Below are positions 12,512 through 24,244 of a stretch of 64,000 nt of DNA, one piece after another. The stretch's first letter is position 1, and each line of letters opens with the position of its first letter. Origin of the DNA: Rhynchonema sp. JSB1_4 (taxonomy: Eukaryota; Nematoda; Chromadorea; Monhysterida; Xyalidae). The DNA lies in the NCBI GenBank assembly GCA_030248065.1, contig JASAMV010006783.1:41198-105197 (forward strand). Direction: 5' to 3'. The position numbers and the translations under genes are program-made. The notes under the pieces were generated by a model. The model was not told where the DNA came from, did not search any database, and was given only the letters and a program-made list of their open reading frames with translations.

Positions 12512-13371
12512 AGCCAACTTTGTTGTATTTTTATTAACTTTTAATGAATTCTGCGTAACATTTTTTCAGTTTTTTCGTGTTTTTATTTGAGATTAATTAT
12601 TAAGCACAGGTGCGGTTCGCAGTTTATGCGCTGTGATGTCATTCATGATAAAATACCGACAAGATATCAACTTCTTAATTAAAATAGCTGTTGCTCTCTA
12701 ACATTCGAAGCTTTTTCCGCATTTATAATTTGACTTTCGTGGGAAAGTTAAATAGTAGTTTTTACGTAACATTGAATCCAAGATCAGATGCGGCGGCCAA
12801 CACCAAAGCAATCTGGAGACTGATGTTTGACACTTATTTCATTGCTGAAGCTGAAGGGACAGGTTGCATGGAAGTTCATTGCACAGCTTTGCTTGGTACT
12901 AAACCAACAAGTGCCATTCTCTGAGACGATGCGCAATCAGTGCGCTATAATTGATGGTACCTAGGGTGTCAAATACATACCTGGCGGTAAATTAAAAAAC
13001 TAAATAACTTGACAAGTTACCATGTTCCTCAAAAACATAGACATGCTCGTGGGGCACTGCGTTAGTTTTGTTTCAGTGGTGGGTGAAGACGCAGACACAA
13101 GCGTGTCTCCATTGTTAGAACCCCATAGTGAAATCGAAACACAAAATTGGCCTTATGTCACGATAACCACCGATTCATATATCCTGCCAAAAAGTACAGC
13201 ATCCTTAAACTAACCCCCACACCTCATTGCGCTCATGTGCGTTGATTACTTGAGAAAAGTCTGACGGTCGACATTTTCTTAGTTAGAACCATTGCTTGCC
13301 GGAACTGAAAACTTTCTGTGCCTGATTTATCCGGGTTCTCTGTTTGACGCTTGCGCGATATAAAAGAACGA

Positions 13372-13937
13372 CACAAGAAAGAAAAATGCCCCAAGGGGCA
13401 TAAAAGAAATATGGTTCCCTGGCTGACTGGCATAAAAGAACGATACTAGCTTGCACCACTTTGCTGATGTTTCATTAGGCACTGGAATAAACGTAAGTGT
13501 GTTCTGAGCTGTTTGATACCGAACAGTAGACATTGAACCATATTCCCGGCGCGTGCTGTCTTGCCACCAGAGACACAGGGCACGGAGATATTGAAAGATT
13601 GCAATATTCTCTTTACTCCTCTCTTTGTTAAACCATCGTGCGCAACCGAAGACTGCACAGTTACCGTCGTGAGGTTGAAAAGAAGAAACAGTTGCCTGAA
13701 TATGTAGGTTTTCACGAAAGTTTCGCTATCGGCTGGGTGTTGGTTCCAAACAGTTCGCGCCGGGAATATGGTTCAATGTCTACTGTTCGGTATCAAACAG
13801 CTCAGAACACACTTACGTTTATTCCAGTGCCTAATGAAACATCAGCAAAGTGGTGCAAGCTAGTATCGTTCTTTTATGCCAGTCAGCCAGGGAACCATAT
13901 TTCTTTTATGCCCCTTGGGGCATTTTTCTTTCTTGTG
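13372..13937. repeat. Foldback: 182-bp near-perfect inverted repeat with 202-bp loop
   Basis: The arms 13372-13553 and 13756-13937 are equal in length and, by eye, identical complements, from 'cacaagaaag' to 'cggcgcg'. Inside each arm is a 7-bp-stem hairpin (atgcccc-aa-ggggcat). An open frame runs through each arm outward, so the same about 55-residue peptide appears on both strands; this follows from the symmetry and is not evidence of a gene. A partial copy of the arm lies at 18379-18435. Confidence 0.9.
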
Positions 13938-14080
13938 TACATTATGTATACGTAATGTAGGGCAGAAATCATTAATGTGAATTGGAGGGAAAAACAACAA
14001 ACCTTCCTTTTTTTTTCCCCTACTCTTGCTTCACTACTACCCCCCACATCCATCCCCCTAACCCCACACCCCCCCCCCCG

Positions 14081-14119
<39 letters not shown>

Positions 14120-14450
14120 CGGAGCCCCACCAGAAGGAGACGTTTTGTGGATGGAAAAGGTCGGAGTTGTGCAACTTTGGCTACTACAATGAAGCCTGAT
14201 GATTGCACTGGATCTGGCTTGGTCACTACATAGGTACCTTGCGTGACGCATTTTTGCATTAAGAATGGTTCGGGTTCGCTGGTGTCCCTAAGTTCGATCA
14301 AGGTAAAAGCTGGTCGCATAAACAACTTTCACCCTGGCCTGACCACTGGTCAAGATTAGTATCAGCAAAGTAAATCTCGAGCAAAGTAAATTACAATAAG
14401 TGCCATGCCAAAATAACTGATCGGATAAGCGGGACAGATCGTCAAGTTTC

Positions 14451-15545
14451 ATATCGTCGGTATCGGTAAAATTAAGACCAAGCCCCAACAAAAGACCAAC
14501 CCCCTTTTTGTGTGCAGCGTGTAGCTGGCAAACTATTCTAAACATTCACCAAAAATTTTGTCTCAAAACGCTATGTACGTTGAGTTACAGCATGTTGAAA
14601 ACACCTGCTAGTCCCCGTTGGGGGTTGGTCTAGTTTCTTATTTTTGAAAAAGAAAACCAAGTTGGTTGGCGGAGGAATTTTCGCGGACAAAAAAGACCAA
14701 GCCCCAAAGCACGCGACCCCAACACACACACACACAAGATTGCTTCAGCACATGATTGTTGCATAATACCCCAGCTGTGTGTGTGTGTTGTATTAGGGAC
14801 TTTACGCTCTCTCGGTGAGTGCGTCGCTGCTGGCCCGATCATTACGTTTATAATGTATCGTAAGGCGGCTTGGCTGTCGGCGTCTTTAGCACAGTGGCAA
14901 GCATATCTGACTGTGGTTGTGAGAGCCACGAGTTCGAAGCTTCTCACAGACAAGCTTTTTGATGTTTTTCTTTATGTTTTCAATGTGTAAATATCAATGA
15001 TTTCAACAAACAGAAACCAATCGCTTCACACCCGACGTTTGCTTCAAAATACAATCAGAAAAACCCGGCCCAAAAAATCGGGCCGGATAGGACCGGGCTG
15101 ACTTTTTCTGAATCCGGCCATGCCGGACCGAGGTAACCTGATTCCCACCTCTGTAACAAGCATTTTGAATGATAATGCTGCATTTAAGACGTTTTCATGA
15201 ACCCCGTATTGAATCATTTTCAAGCAGGCGAAAAATAAATGGCAGAGAAAATGGGGGTTGGACTATTTTTCGGTTTTCAACTGCTCCGCCAAGGGGCTTG
15301 GTCTATATTTATTTTTTTGTGAACTAAAACCAACCGACAAATAGCTTTGTTTTTGCTTGGATATGATGTTTCAAAGTCTACTTTTGTTTCTATGATGATC
15401 AGCAAGCTCCCTTACGTAGCCATGCCAAACATCAGCCTACCGAACCAAACCGTGTTGGAAATGCGGTCAGGCCAACTTCAAACGCTTTTTTCTCGAAAAA
15501 GTGGTTTGGGGGTTGGTCTTATTTTTACTGATACCGACGATATGT
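14451..15545. repeat. Long inverted repeat around 'ggtcttatttttactgatac'
   Basis: 14451-14500 (catatcgtcggtatcggtaa, aagaccaagcccc) pairs with 15495-15545 (gggttggtcttatttttact, gataccgacgatatg). Similarity decays outward into further matching blocks near 14350 and 15570. A partial GGGGGTTGGTCT copy also lies at about 14617. Possibly a decayed inverted-repeat transposon of about 1.2 kb. Confidence 0.55.
14882..14955 (+). other. tRNA-like sequence (SINE head)
   Basis: The A-box-like 'ttagcacagtggcaagc' and B-box-like 'gagttcgaagc' are spaced as in a tRNA. The stems are imperfect. It resembles the - strand tRNA-like sequence near 34480-34545 (shared 'cttagc-cagtgg' and 'atctgac'), suggesting one dispersed tRNA-derived family. 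Confidence 0.45.
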
Positions 15546-15659
15546 ACTTTACTCTGACTGAACATCTCGGGATGTGTGGTCAGCTGACACAATAATATAA
15601 GTAAACGCTGAAAATAGAAATAAGAAATTGAGATCCAAAGTCCAAGATTCGCATTCCAG

Positions 15660-18600
15660 TTTTCATCTGAAACTGCCATCACAGCGCATTGTGCTCGATT
15701 CCCTGTTGCAACGTCTTGTGCCCGAAATGTCACTCACATTCAGCATACCAGTGCATGAACAGGACTATGGCGTGTTGGTGAAGATGCACACGAGGCGCGA
15801 TTGGGTCAGAGAGGTGATGTTGCTTGGACCATGCAGCAATGGCCTTCTTGGTTGTCCGCCCATTTCGACCTCAGAGACAGTATGTAAATAAATTTCAGGG
15901 CTCGGCGTTCATACGAGCATTCCAGTTGGACGTATGGCTGGTGCTGCTCGTGTTTGTGCTCATCACCAAATTCTATACTGTCGATATCGCAACGGAAATT
16001 GATCGCCATTGTAAAACCTAATCATATTTTTTGGTGCTTGGTTAACCATCTCATTTCAAGTTGAGCCATTAATTCGCCAAGACTGATGATAACCTAGCAC
16101 ACCTCAATATCAACATTACAGCATTGCATGGTGCATCCTCCATGATCAGTCGCGTGTTCGCCACGTCGGTGTGGCTGGGGTTCTTCAGTGCTCTGTTTCT
16201 TGGTTTGTATCGCAGTTCATTGCTGGCGCAGATTTTGCTCGAAAAGAAGGTGTGACTTCTTGTTTGTACGTATTTGGCAGTCATTGAGTGACTTTCTTTT
16301 CTCAGGCTCAGATCCATAAAATCATGCCTTGACCCCTGAGCCACGAAATTGAAGAATGAGGTTTTTGTTTTTTCCAAGCATTTCCAAGCACAGGTGCACC
16401 CAATGAACAGTGAAGACGACTTCATATCGATGCTGCAATCAGGCGAATTTCGACTACTGGTACCCACTAATTTTGTGTCGATGTCCTGGTGGCGCAACGT
16501 TACTGCGTCACCGAGTCTGTCGATGTTTCACCGCGACTTGAATTACACATTGACGGATGATGAGCAGATGGTTGTTTATTACGATGGAAACAGATGGGAG
16601 ACCGTGTTAGATATGGTCAAGGTTTGATTGTGTTTGCTTCGGATTTTTTTCGAGTTCGACACTTGTTGTATAGGCAATCCATCGGCTCTGGGCACTTTTT
16701 ATACCACAGCGCATGCAGCAGCACACGCCATTTTCTAAACAAAATGTACACTTTGAGCGAGTGACATACTTTGATGACCACGTTTTATTTATCCGGTTTT
16801 CATTTGCTGCTTGCCATAACACTTCTGCATTGTTGCAAATTTGGGGATGTTTCATGGATAACTGCAGAAATATGCATTCATTGACGGCAGTATGCAGCAT
16901 GCAGCGTGTGCGTGCAGTGCCATGAGCTCGAGCCTACGTAGTGTTCGGTGTCGCCGGCGGGACCAAGATAAGACAACCTACAATACTTCATCGATTAATC
17001 ATCTGTTTCGACTCTCGTGCTGCTCGGGGATTAGTGCAGCAGTAGTGAGAACACAAACGTTTCACTAAGGTACACGGTTCCACACACGTTACCGTGTACC
17101 GGTCTTCTAAGGCTGCTTTCACAATCATCCGGTTTCCGGAATCCGGTTTCCGGTTTCCGGAATTGGCTTCAAATCCGGTTTCCCTAAATGTTTTTTCCGG
17201 TTTCCGGTTTCCGGAAGTTGCTTTCACAATCATCCGGTTTCCGGTTTCCGGTTTTCGCCCTAATTCAAATCCGTTTTCCGGCGACCGGAAACCGGAAAAG
17301 GCCATTTAGAACCGGTTCTAATTTTTTATCCGGTTTTGGGTGCATAATGAGCTGTGGACGTCATGGGATGGACAAGTTTGCTTGTGTGATGACTTGTCCC
17401 TTGTGTCTGCACACAAGTAAATTATATGCTTATAATATTAACGAATATCACTGATGTACTGATGCATTCTAGCGGTATTTTCAGAAGGTTTGCAACGTGA
17501 CGTCCGCATGAAGACAACTTCTTCATAATGTTGCCATGCTCAACAGCGCTGACCACACAATATAAACGCTCATAAAGCACATAACATCAAATACAGATAG
17601 AAAACTTTGAATGGTCAAAATAGATGCAGCTACACAATATACATACGTATGTATACATAAGATGTTTGTCCCATCGATGTATCAAGAATATGTCGAACAA
17701 TCTGTTGCCCAAAATTGGGCCTGCGGTCAAAATGCAGAGCTCCAAAAAACAGCAAAGTCTCCTTTTGTAACATGCACAGAGTGCGTTATGTCTGGCCACC
17801 AGCTGGACAAAGAATGCGGTTGCCGTGTGTGATATAGAACTTGTCAAACCGCGTGCAAGTCATCAATTCCGGAAACCGGAAACCGGATTCCGGAAACCGG
17901 ATGATTGTGAAAGCGGCCTAAGGCACCCTTCACAAATGGCTTCGTGACCATTTTACTTTTGGTAAAGGGCTTCTTGATCATTTTACCATAAAACGATTCT
18001 TGGCCATTTCATTGAAGAACACATAAGAAACAGGTGTCTCTGGTTCTTGATCGCCAACTCAAAAGCCTGAATATTCGAATTTCTTAATTCCAATTTTAAT
18101 TCACAGAGCGGCGATTTCGTAACGATCATCAACTCAATGTCCTGCCATCAAGCAGCTTCAACCAGTGATTGTACCCTTCGATGTGTGTCGCTTCCTTCTA
18201 TTGCCGCACAGCCATTCGGTTTCTTAATGACGCGAGACAATCAGCAATTCACTCAAGAAATTGATCGTGCCGCCAGACGATATGGGTACTTGTTTGATCA
18301 GATCGTTGGACGATACACGAGGAATTATGAAGTTGGTGTTTTTCGGAGCTCAGCATGGTAATGCTAAGCGACATGTCAGACAGCCAGGGAACCATATTTC
18401 TTTTATGCCCCTTGGGGCATTTTTCTTTCTTGTTTGGCAATATGTTGCCAGTGTTCGTCTTGTGGCGACATGTTATGACCGACGGGCTGACGATGACCTG
18501 CTGCGCAGTCGGTCTGCGACTACACTTTGTCACCTCGGACAGTTAAAAAAGGTGATGCTTCACATCATTGCAGTGTGGTTGGCGGTACTTGGACTTTTGC

Positions 18601-19140
18601 ATTCATTTCTGACCAAAACCGGTTCGTTTGCAATGACGGTTGCCTGGTGCACCGAATATGAAAATGACGAAACGGCAAAACATATGCATACTGTTGTTAT
18701 CACACCGCTTTCCAACAGATGTACATAGATGCATTACTATGGTCGAGAGAAACCCTAAGCCAAAACCATATCAAAACCGCTCTGGTACGAGCTTTGGACC
18801 AACCACCCATTAGGCAGTGAACCGCGCGTGCGAGCAGACATTGGGCATTGGCCAATCAGCAGTCTCGGATCAATTGACTGATGGTGATAACGAGATACGA
18901 CCACTCGGGGTGCACAACATGTTGGGCACATTCGTGATGTTGACCTGTGGACTGGCAATCGCTGTGGGATTGGGCACACTGGAATGCTTAGCGCATCGGT
19001 TGGTTGGATATGTTGAACTTGAGATGTTGATTCTTGATGCAACGTGTCCATCTCGTGCAACCGCACTGACGATGTCCTGGTGCACCGCTGAGCCGTCCTG
19101 TGAAACCACGACGAAAAGGGCTGATTTGCTGCTGTTTTAA
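15660..19140 (+). CDS. Ionotropic glutamate receptor-like protein 2 (5' incomplete)
   Basis: Paralogue of the gene at 4283-6659. Exons in phase: 15660-15813, 15899-16010, 16122-16249, 16394-16621, 18107-18331, 18814-19140 (about 390 residues). The first exon encodes the end of the first ligand-binding lobe (MSLTFSIPVHEQDYGVLVK, matching the family's 'dFt-Py' region). The first helix follows (FQLDVWLVLLVFVLITKFY), then the pore-lining helix VWLGFFSALFLGLYRSSLLA, the second lobe (FRLLVP, MSWWRN, YYDGNRWETVLDMV, CHQAASTSDCTLRC) and the last helix (LGVHNMLGTFVMLTCGLAIA). Only about 20 residues separate helix 1 from the pore-lining helix, too few for a normal re-entrant pore loop. Upstream N-terminal exons were not found. 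The tail after the last helix is unlike that of copy 1 and could instead be spliced into a short exon near 19264. The big intron 16622-18106 houses an 808-bp transposon. Confidence 0.78.
17111..17918. mobile_element. Non-autonomous Harbinger-like element, 808 bp
   Basis: The terminal inverted repeats exceed 50 bp: the left starts GGCTGCTTTCACAATCATCC, the right is its near-perfect complement starting GGCCGCTTTCACAATCATCC. Both ends are flanked by TAA (17108-17110 and 17919-17921), the target type of PIF/Harbinger elements, whose ends also often begin GG-C. The arms are made of iterated CCGGTTTCCGG words, and a third direct copy of 'gctttcacaatcatccgg' starts at about 17220. No transposase frame. 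Inserted in an intron of the receptor-like gene. Confidence 0.85.
18346..18435. repeat. Fragments of two dispersed repeats in a receptor intron
   Basis: 18346-18375 (ggagctcagcatggtaatgc..) is repeated at 11546-11577, and 18379-18435 matches the outer part of the 13372-13937 foldback arm. The two fragments are adjacent here, which suggests they belong to one larger element present in pieces. Confidence 0.75.
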
Positions 19141-20092
19141 TCTGGATATTTTCAGAGAGTTTTATCCTGAATGTTGCTTTCCACATAGTTGATGATTATA
19201 CAGGTAAAAAAGGTCGGACCTCAACAAATTATGATCATGTCACCGTATCAACGTTTTTTTCAGCAAAGCTGGAAGAAGCGGACGATCGAAACGACGCGCT
19301 CTCTCACCCACCAAACGCCAGCTGGTGCCACCCGGTATTGCCCCACAGTTGACAAATCCAATGTTTCACATGTAATTACATTTATTAACAGTAGGTTGCT
19401 CTACAGTATGTGTCTCGTCAAATTCATTTCCATAAATGTTCACGGATCGCAACTCGCGAATAAAAAACATTATTGAAACACACAAAAGCTACATCCCCAA
19501 GATTGCGCAACAATTGCACGCCTTGTTTTTTCAATCCCAACAGTCAATGTGTTGTTTTAGCTGCGCAAAAACATTTATGAAAATCAAATTATGTAAATTG
19601 ATGCAAAGAAGAGAAAGTGTGTGACAAATCGCTCAACAAGAAGCGACACATTCCATCATGCAATGACAGTTTTGTGTCAAAACGTGGTCTGCATAATGCT
19701 GTCTGTGCACGCAGTGGTTAGATCTCTATCTCGCCAACACGCAATGTGTGTGTTGCAACAATAATCCGTCAAATCTTGATAACATTTTATGACACCAACC
19801 ACCGTTTTTATGAACCTTTCCACCAAAAAAGACAAACCGGCCTGTTTTTTATGTGCGTATATGAGCTTTTTTATCGCACCAAGCGGCTAACAGACATAAA
19901 TATCACATTAAATCTCAAAGAAAGCTGGTTGCTTGTCCACACATCCGTTCCACAACGAAAGAGAGCTCTCTCAGAAACCGTAACTTTTTTCAGAACAAGG
20001 GTGAATTTCTGTTCATAAAATACGCCTAGCTGGCTCACGCCACCGATGGATATTCAATACAGGCTTAGTTCGTCAACCAGCTCATCGAAATA
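19141..20092. other. Intergenic
   Basis: AT-rich spacer before the cuticlin gene. Frames of 60-95 codons only, none with recognisable content. It should contain the cuticlin promoter; no motif can be assigned by eye. Confidence 0.6.
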
Positions 20093-23000
20093 ATGTTTCG
20101 TTTGCTGATTCTGCTGGCTTTATGGGTAAGTGTATTATACAAGCGTATTAGTGCAACAGTGCGTGCTAAATGTTTGGGTATTTGTTGCGCGGCCCCAACA
20201 ATAAATTATTCTTTTATTTCCACTTGCTTGCAGCGACTGGATGCGATCAGAGCGATTCCAGTTGACAACGGTCTCGTGCTGAAACCACGCGATCCGCCCT
20301 TTGTCACAGGTGGGCCATTTTTTTATATTTTTTTGACCCGAAACCTGAAAAAATGTGGCATCTTGTTGTTCACGTTTATTGTGCGAATGCGGTCCATAAA
20401 AATTCAGAAGAGAAATTGACGATGTTACAGAACGAATTTGCGAGGAGCTGGGCACATCCGATGTGATCTTTGTCATCGACGGGTCAACCTCAATTGGCGA
20501 TCAGAATTTCGACCTGTTGCGCAACTTTCTGGCTTCGCTCACTGAGACATTCCCCGATAACAGGTGTACATCAAAATGTTTGCAACATCAAGGGCTTGTA
20601 TTTCCGATGGCGTCGGACGCTTTGGGAGTACGGCCCAATGTCTGATGTGTCAGCAAGCCTGTCCACCCTTGAATGAAAAAAAAAACAACAATTTTAGTCG
20701 ATTCGCTGCTGTCGAATTTTCTGGTCGCGCTGTTCTGCTATGGGGATTCGACGCCTTTCGCCGGAAACAGGACGCCGTTGGTGGGTACCATTTTAGCAAG
20801 TTTTATATTTTTAACATATGTAGGTACTGTATTATTTCATTTAAAAAACCGATTGAAAAGCGTGCTTTCATTTTTTCTAGCTGCCTTCCGCCGTATCAAA
20901 TACATCCGCGGCACGACCAAAGTCGGCGATGCTCTACAGTTTACGCTCGACAATGTGCTGCCTGTGGGGAATAGAAGGGACATCCCGGACATCATTGTGG
21001 TGATCACCGATGGACGATCCTCTGATGATCCAACGCAAGTCGCTGATGCTATAAGACAACAGGTTGGTGGACAGACAATCGAGCAAAGCCGGTTTGAGCA
21101 ACACCCGGGCAAAAAAAGAGCAGAACCTTATGTAGAAACAATTCGGCTCAGCTCAACACACAAAACCGAGCCAAAGTGAAGGCTCTGATAACGAAAGAAG
21201 CCCAAGCCATTGTAACAACATTAGAGCTCTTCCCTCTTGCCACTATTCCTTTTTTGCTCATAGGCCTTGCTCAAACTGGCTTTTGCGTAATTTCCGGACA
21301 ACAATATGTGTAGGAGATGGTATGGCCTAAAGTTTGGACTGCAGACCATCTGGTTTGAAACCGACCATTTCAAACGGAAGACGAATTGCGAACAATCCCT
21401 GGCCACTTATTCCGAGTATCAAACCTGATGAAGCTCAACCCAAGACGCCTTTCAAGGGCGCAAGCATCGTAGTGATGGGCATCACAGATCTGGTCGATCG
21501 TGATCAATTAACAGCGATTGCCGGTGCGCCCGATAAAGTGATCTATGTGGAACGATTTGAACAGCTGGATACCGACGCCAGACAATTGCTACTCGGCTCG
21601 ACCAGGGTCTGTCGCACGGTGGAAGGTTGGCTGATGTTTCAGGCAGAACTGTTTCAAATACGGACTACCCTGCTGTCTCACAATAATTGAGCGAAACTGC
21701 ATTAGAATATGGGAAATTGTGGGGACCAATTTACCGGTTTTCTCATAAATGGCTTCATTATAAAGAGGGCGAACTGTGGCTTTGTTTTTCAACGCACTTT
21801 CATGAAAACAGTATGATTGAATGTGGCAAATTTTTTGGGGTCAAGAGGCCACCTGGTGCATTCGCACTGATAATAATTATCCTCTAGGGGAACAGAACAA
21901 AGGACAGAGCTCATGCTGTTACATCAACATTATTCATTCCATTCCCAGTTCAACTGGATGCGCTGGATCCGTCCCTTGATATCGACTGCCAGCCACAATC
22001 GATCTCAATCGGTTCCCAAACCCGTCGACCGTTCGATGGTCGAATCTATGTGAAGGGTCATGTTGATCAGAGTGAATGCAGAGCGAATGGCAATGGATTG
22101 GATAGATATGCGAGCATTGACATGCCAGTCGATCGATGTGGAACGATCAGGAAGCGAACGGTCTGATGGGCGGGATTTTTGTGGCAAATTTCGAATGCTT
22201 CATGATCATAACTGTGCATCAAGGCTGGAATTCACGAAACGGTTGAGTGCAGAGTTGAGTGTGGAAAGTTCAGTGAAAAGTTTAGTGGTATGGATGCAGT
22301 AGAGGTGAAACCCTGCTACCGTACCTGCCACTCAACTCTCCAATCAACCCTTTAGTGAATTCCACTCAAAGACCAATTCTGCTGCTGGGTCAACCAAGTG
22401 ATAATCATCCAACAATGCATACCCCTGCCGCCCAATTGCAGTTGTCGCCCCGACCTGGTGTTGTCGTTGAGAACAGTGTCGTATTTTCATTCCACCCTTT
22501 ATTCATCACCAAAGTTGATCGAGTGTTTCGTGTCCAATGTTTCTATATGGAGGCCGACAAACCACGCGAAACTGAACTGCTCGTCAGGTTGCTTGAAATA
22601 CTGCGGAAACTGAAAATTTGTATTGCTTTGAGAACTACATTACTTTCATTTAAAGCAATTTTTGCGTCAACTTTCAGTCAGCTAGCGACCGAATTAGTAA
22701 CGAAGCAATTCGCAATGCCCAATTGCACCTATTCGCTGCATCGTGATTCAATTGATGGCCCATTGGTGCGATTCGCACAGATCGGACAGAAAATATGGCA
22801 TCATTGGCGATGTGACGATGGTTTGCATATGTAATGATGAATAGCGAATCGGATATGGAAATTCTTTGAATCCACCGGGAATTCAGTTTTGAAAAAACCG
22901 TGGTTTTTGTATTGCTCAAAATTTTGCACCATTTTCCAGCTCGAACGGGCAGTTTGTTCCGCATGCGCGTGCACAGCTGCTATGTGACCAGTGAAAGTGG

Positions 23001-23635
23001 TGACAAAAGGCAGATGATAATTGATGAATCTGGGTTTGGCGATGTTCATTATTTTCAATTCTTGCTGCAAATTCCGGAGAAGATAAAAAATCAAGCTGAA
23101 TTTTTTAAATGCACAGATGCTCGACCGACCGCCATCTGTTGTTGAACCTGAACTATTCATCGAACGTGATGTCAGCCTCAGTGCAATCACATGCGTTCAA
23201 ATATCCGGATCAGACCAATCTGTATTTCGAATGTCAAATCGAATTGTGCGTAACACTTGAGGACGGATGCCAGAGCACGGTATATATATTTATTTGTTGT
23301 CAAAAAGTATTTTTTAAAGAAAATTTCGGGTTGCTCCCTTTCAGCCACCAAACTGTCCGACGATCGATTTGCAACGAATCAAGCGTGAATCGAATCACAA
23401 CAGCAACGGATTCACAATCGACGTTCGCACCGATCGACTGACTGTGCCCGACCTATTTAATCAATCAATCGATAATCCATCAATCGTATTCACATCCACT
23501 CACACATCGATCAATGTGTTGAATGAAAGGACAAGCAACACCCTATATTGCATTCACTCTCATCTGATCTTTCTTTTTGCTCTGCTACCGATTCTGCTCA
23601 TGGCGATTCTATGCTCAATCGGTTCGGTCACATGA
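20093..23635 (+). CDS. cut-6: Cuticlin with vWA and ZP domains (CUT-6-like)
   Basis: Structural protein of the extracellular cuticle matrix. Twelve exons close in phase: 20093-20125, 20234-20309, 20431-20563, 20698-20780, 20881-21062, 21457-21625, 21949-22160, 22442-22587, 22678-22820, 22940-23033, 23117-23279, 23345-23635, giving 574 residues, close to the length of CUT-6. The signal peptide is split by the first intron (MFRLLILLALW). The vWA domain (about 45-240) keeps the metal site DGSTSIG (D53, S55, S57) and VVVITDGRSSDD. The ZP domain follows (ITKVDRVFRVQCFYME, CTYSLHRDS, IGQKIWHHWRCDD, CQIELCVTLEDGC), then a basic RIKR, a possible furin-type site, and a C-terminal membrane anchor. Cleavage at that site would release the polymerising ZP part. 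Exon 8's acceptor at 22441 was chosen because the site at 22355 breaks phase. The gene symbol is by architecture, not by proven orthology. Confidence 0.92.
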
Positions 23636-24244
23636 CGTTGTTCAAACGAGGTTTGTGTGCATATGTCTAGATGTGGAAGGCGATTGATAAATGCAAACAT
23701 ATGCGTGTACAGTATGTGTGAATGCTTGTTTTTGAAATTGGTGCACGCTGGTGGGCTGTGGTTGATGTAAGTGGCAAAAAAAAGATGTCAGGAAAGAACA
23801 GCGGCATTTTTTATAAAAAAACTCGAAACAGTCGACTGAAATGAGCTTCCCAACCGCTGTATTGCAATTGCTCTTTTATCCGTTGTCACTAGATGTGTAC
23901 GTTTCTCTCATTAGCGCATTTGTGCATGCATGGGTTGCGCGGCAAGGTGAATGAGGGACAAAACTTGTTTGCAACGGAAGCGCGCAACAAAGACTCCACC
24001 AACCCACGCATGCCACTTGTTGTGTACAGTCTGTATGACCACACAGTGCTTGCGTATAGACGCCACATGGTCATGCTCCGCGCACACATATGCGTCGCGG
24101 CCCAACGCAGAAAAACGTGATAGAATTCCAAAAAAAACAGCCCAATTCTCAAAAAAGAATATTTATACTATTTGTCCAAGGTCCACACTTTTACAAACGC
24201 CTATTATTCACCACACTTACGTACCTTCCCGCGATCGCACAACA
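23636..24244. other. Intergenic between cuticlin and astacin genes
   Basis: No gene recognised. Overlapping frames of 64-87 codons near 23889-24152 occupy both strands and look like chance. Likely holds the astacin promoter. Confidence 0.55.

Larger units (their letters stand above)
10917..15659. other. Repeat-rich intergenic region
   Basis: No gene was recognised over 4.7 kb. It holds poly-C tracts (11527-11544 and 14081-14117), a tandem duplication near 11830-12120, a CA-rich microsatellite, two tRNA-like sequences, the foldback at 13372-13937 and the inverted repeat at 14451-15545. Long proline/glycine frames across 13883-14325 are products of the C-run. A TATA-like 'tatataaagg' at about 11142 reads on the + strand and is not matched by a gene there. 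Confidence 0.6.

Noticed and set aside
13327..13955. A repeated about 55-residue peptide found on both strands
   Set aside because: It is the same inverted-repeat arm read outward twice; no domain, start context or third intact copy.
13883..14325. Proline- or glycine-run proteins
   Set aside because: Translation of a 37-nt C-run and its flanks in several frames; no splice or domain support.
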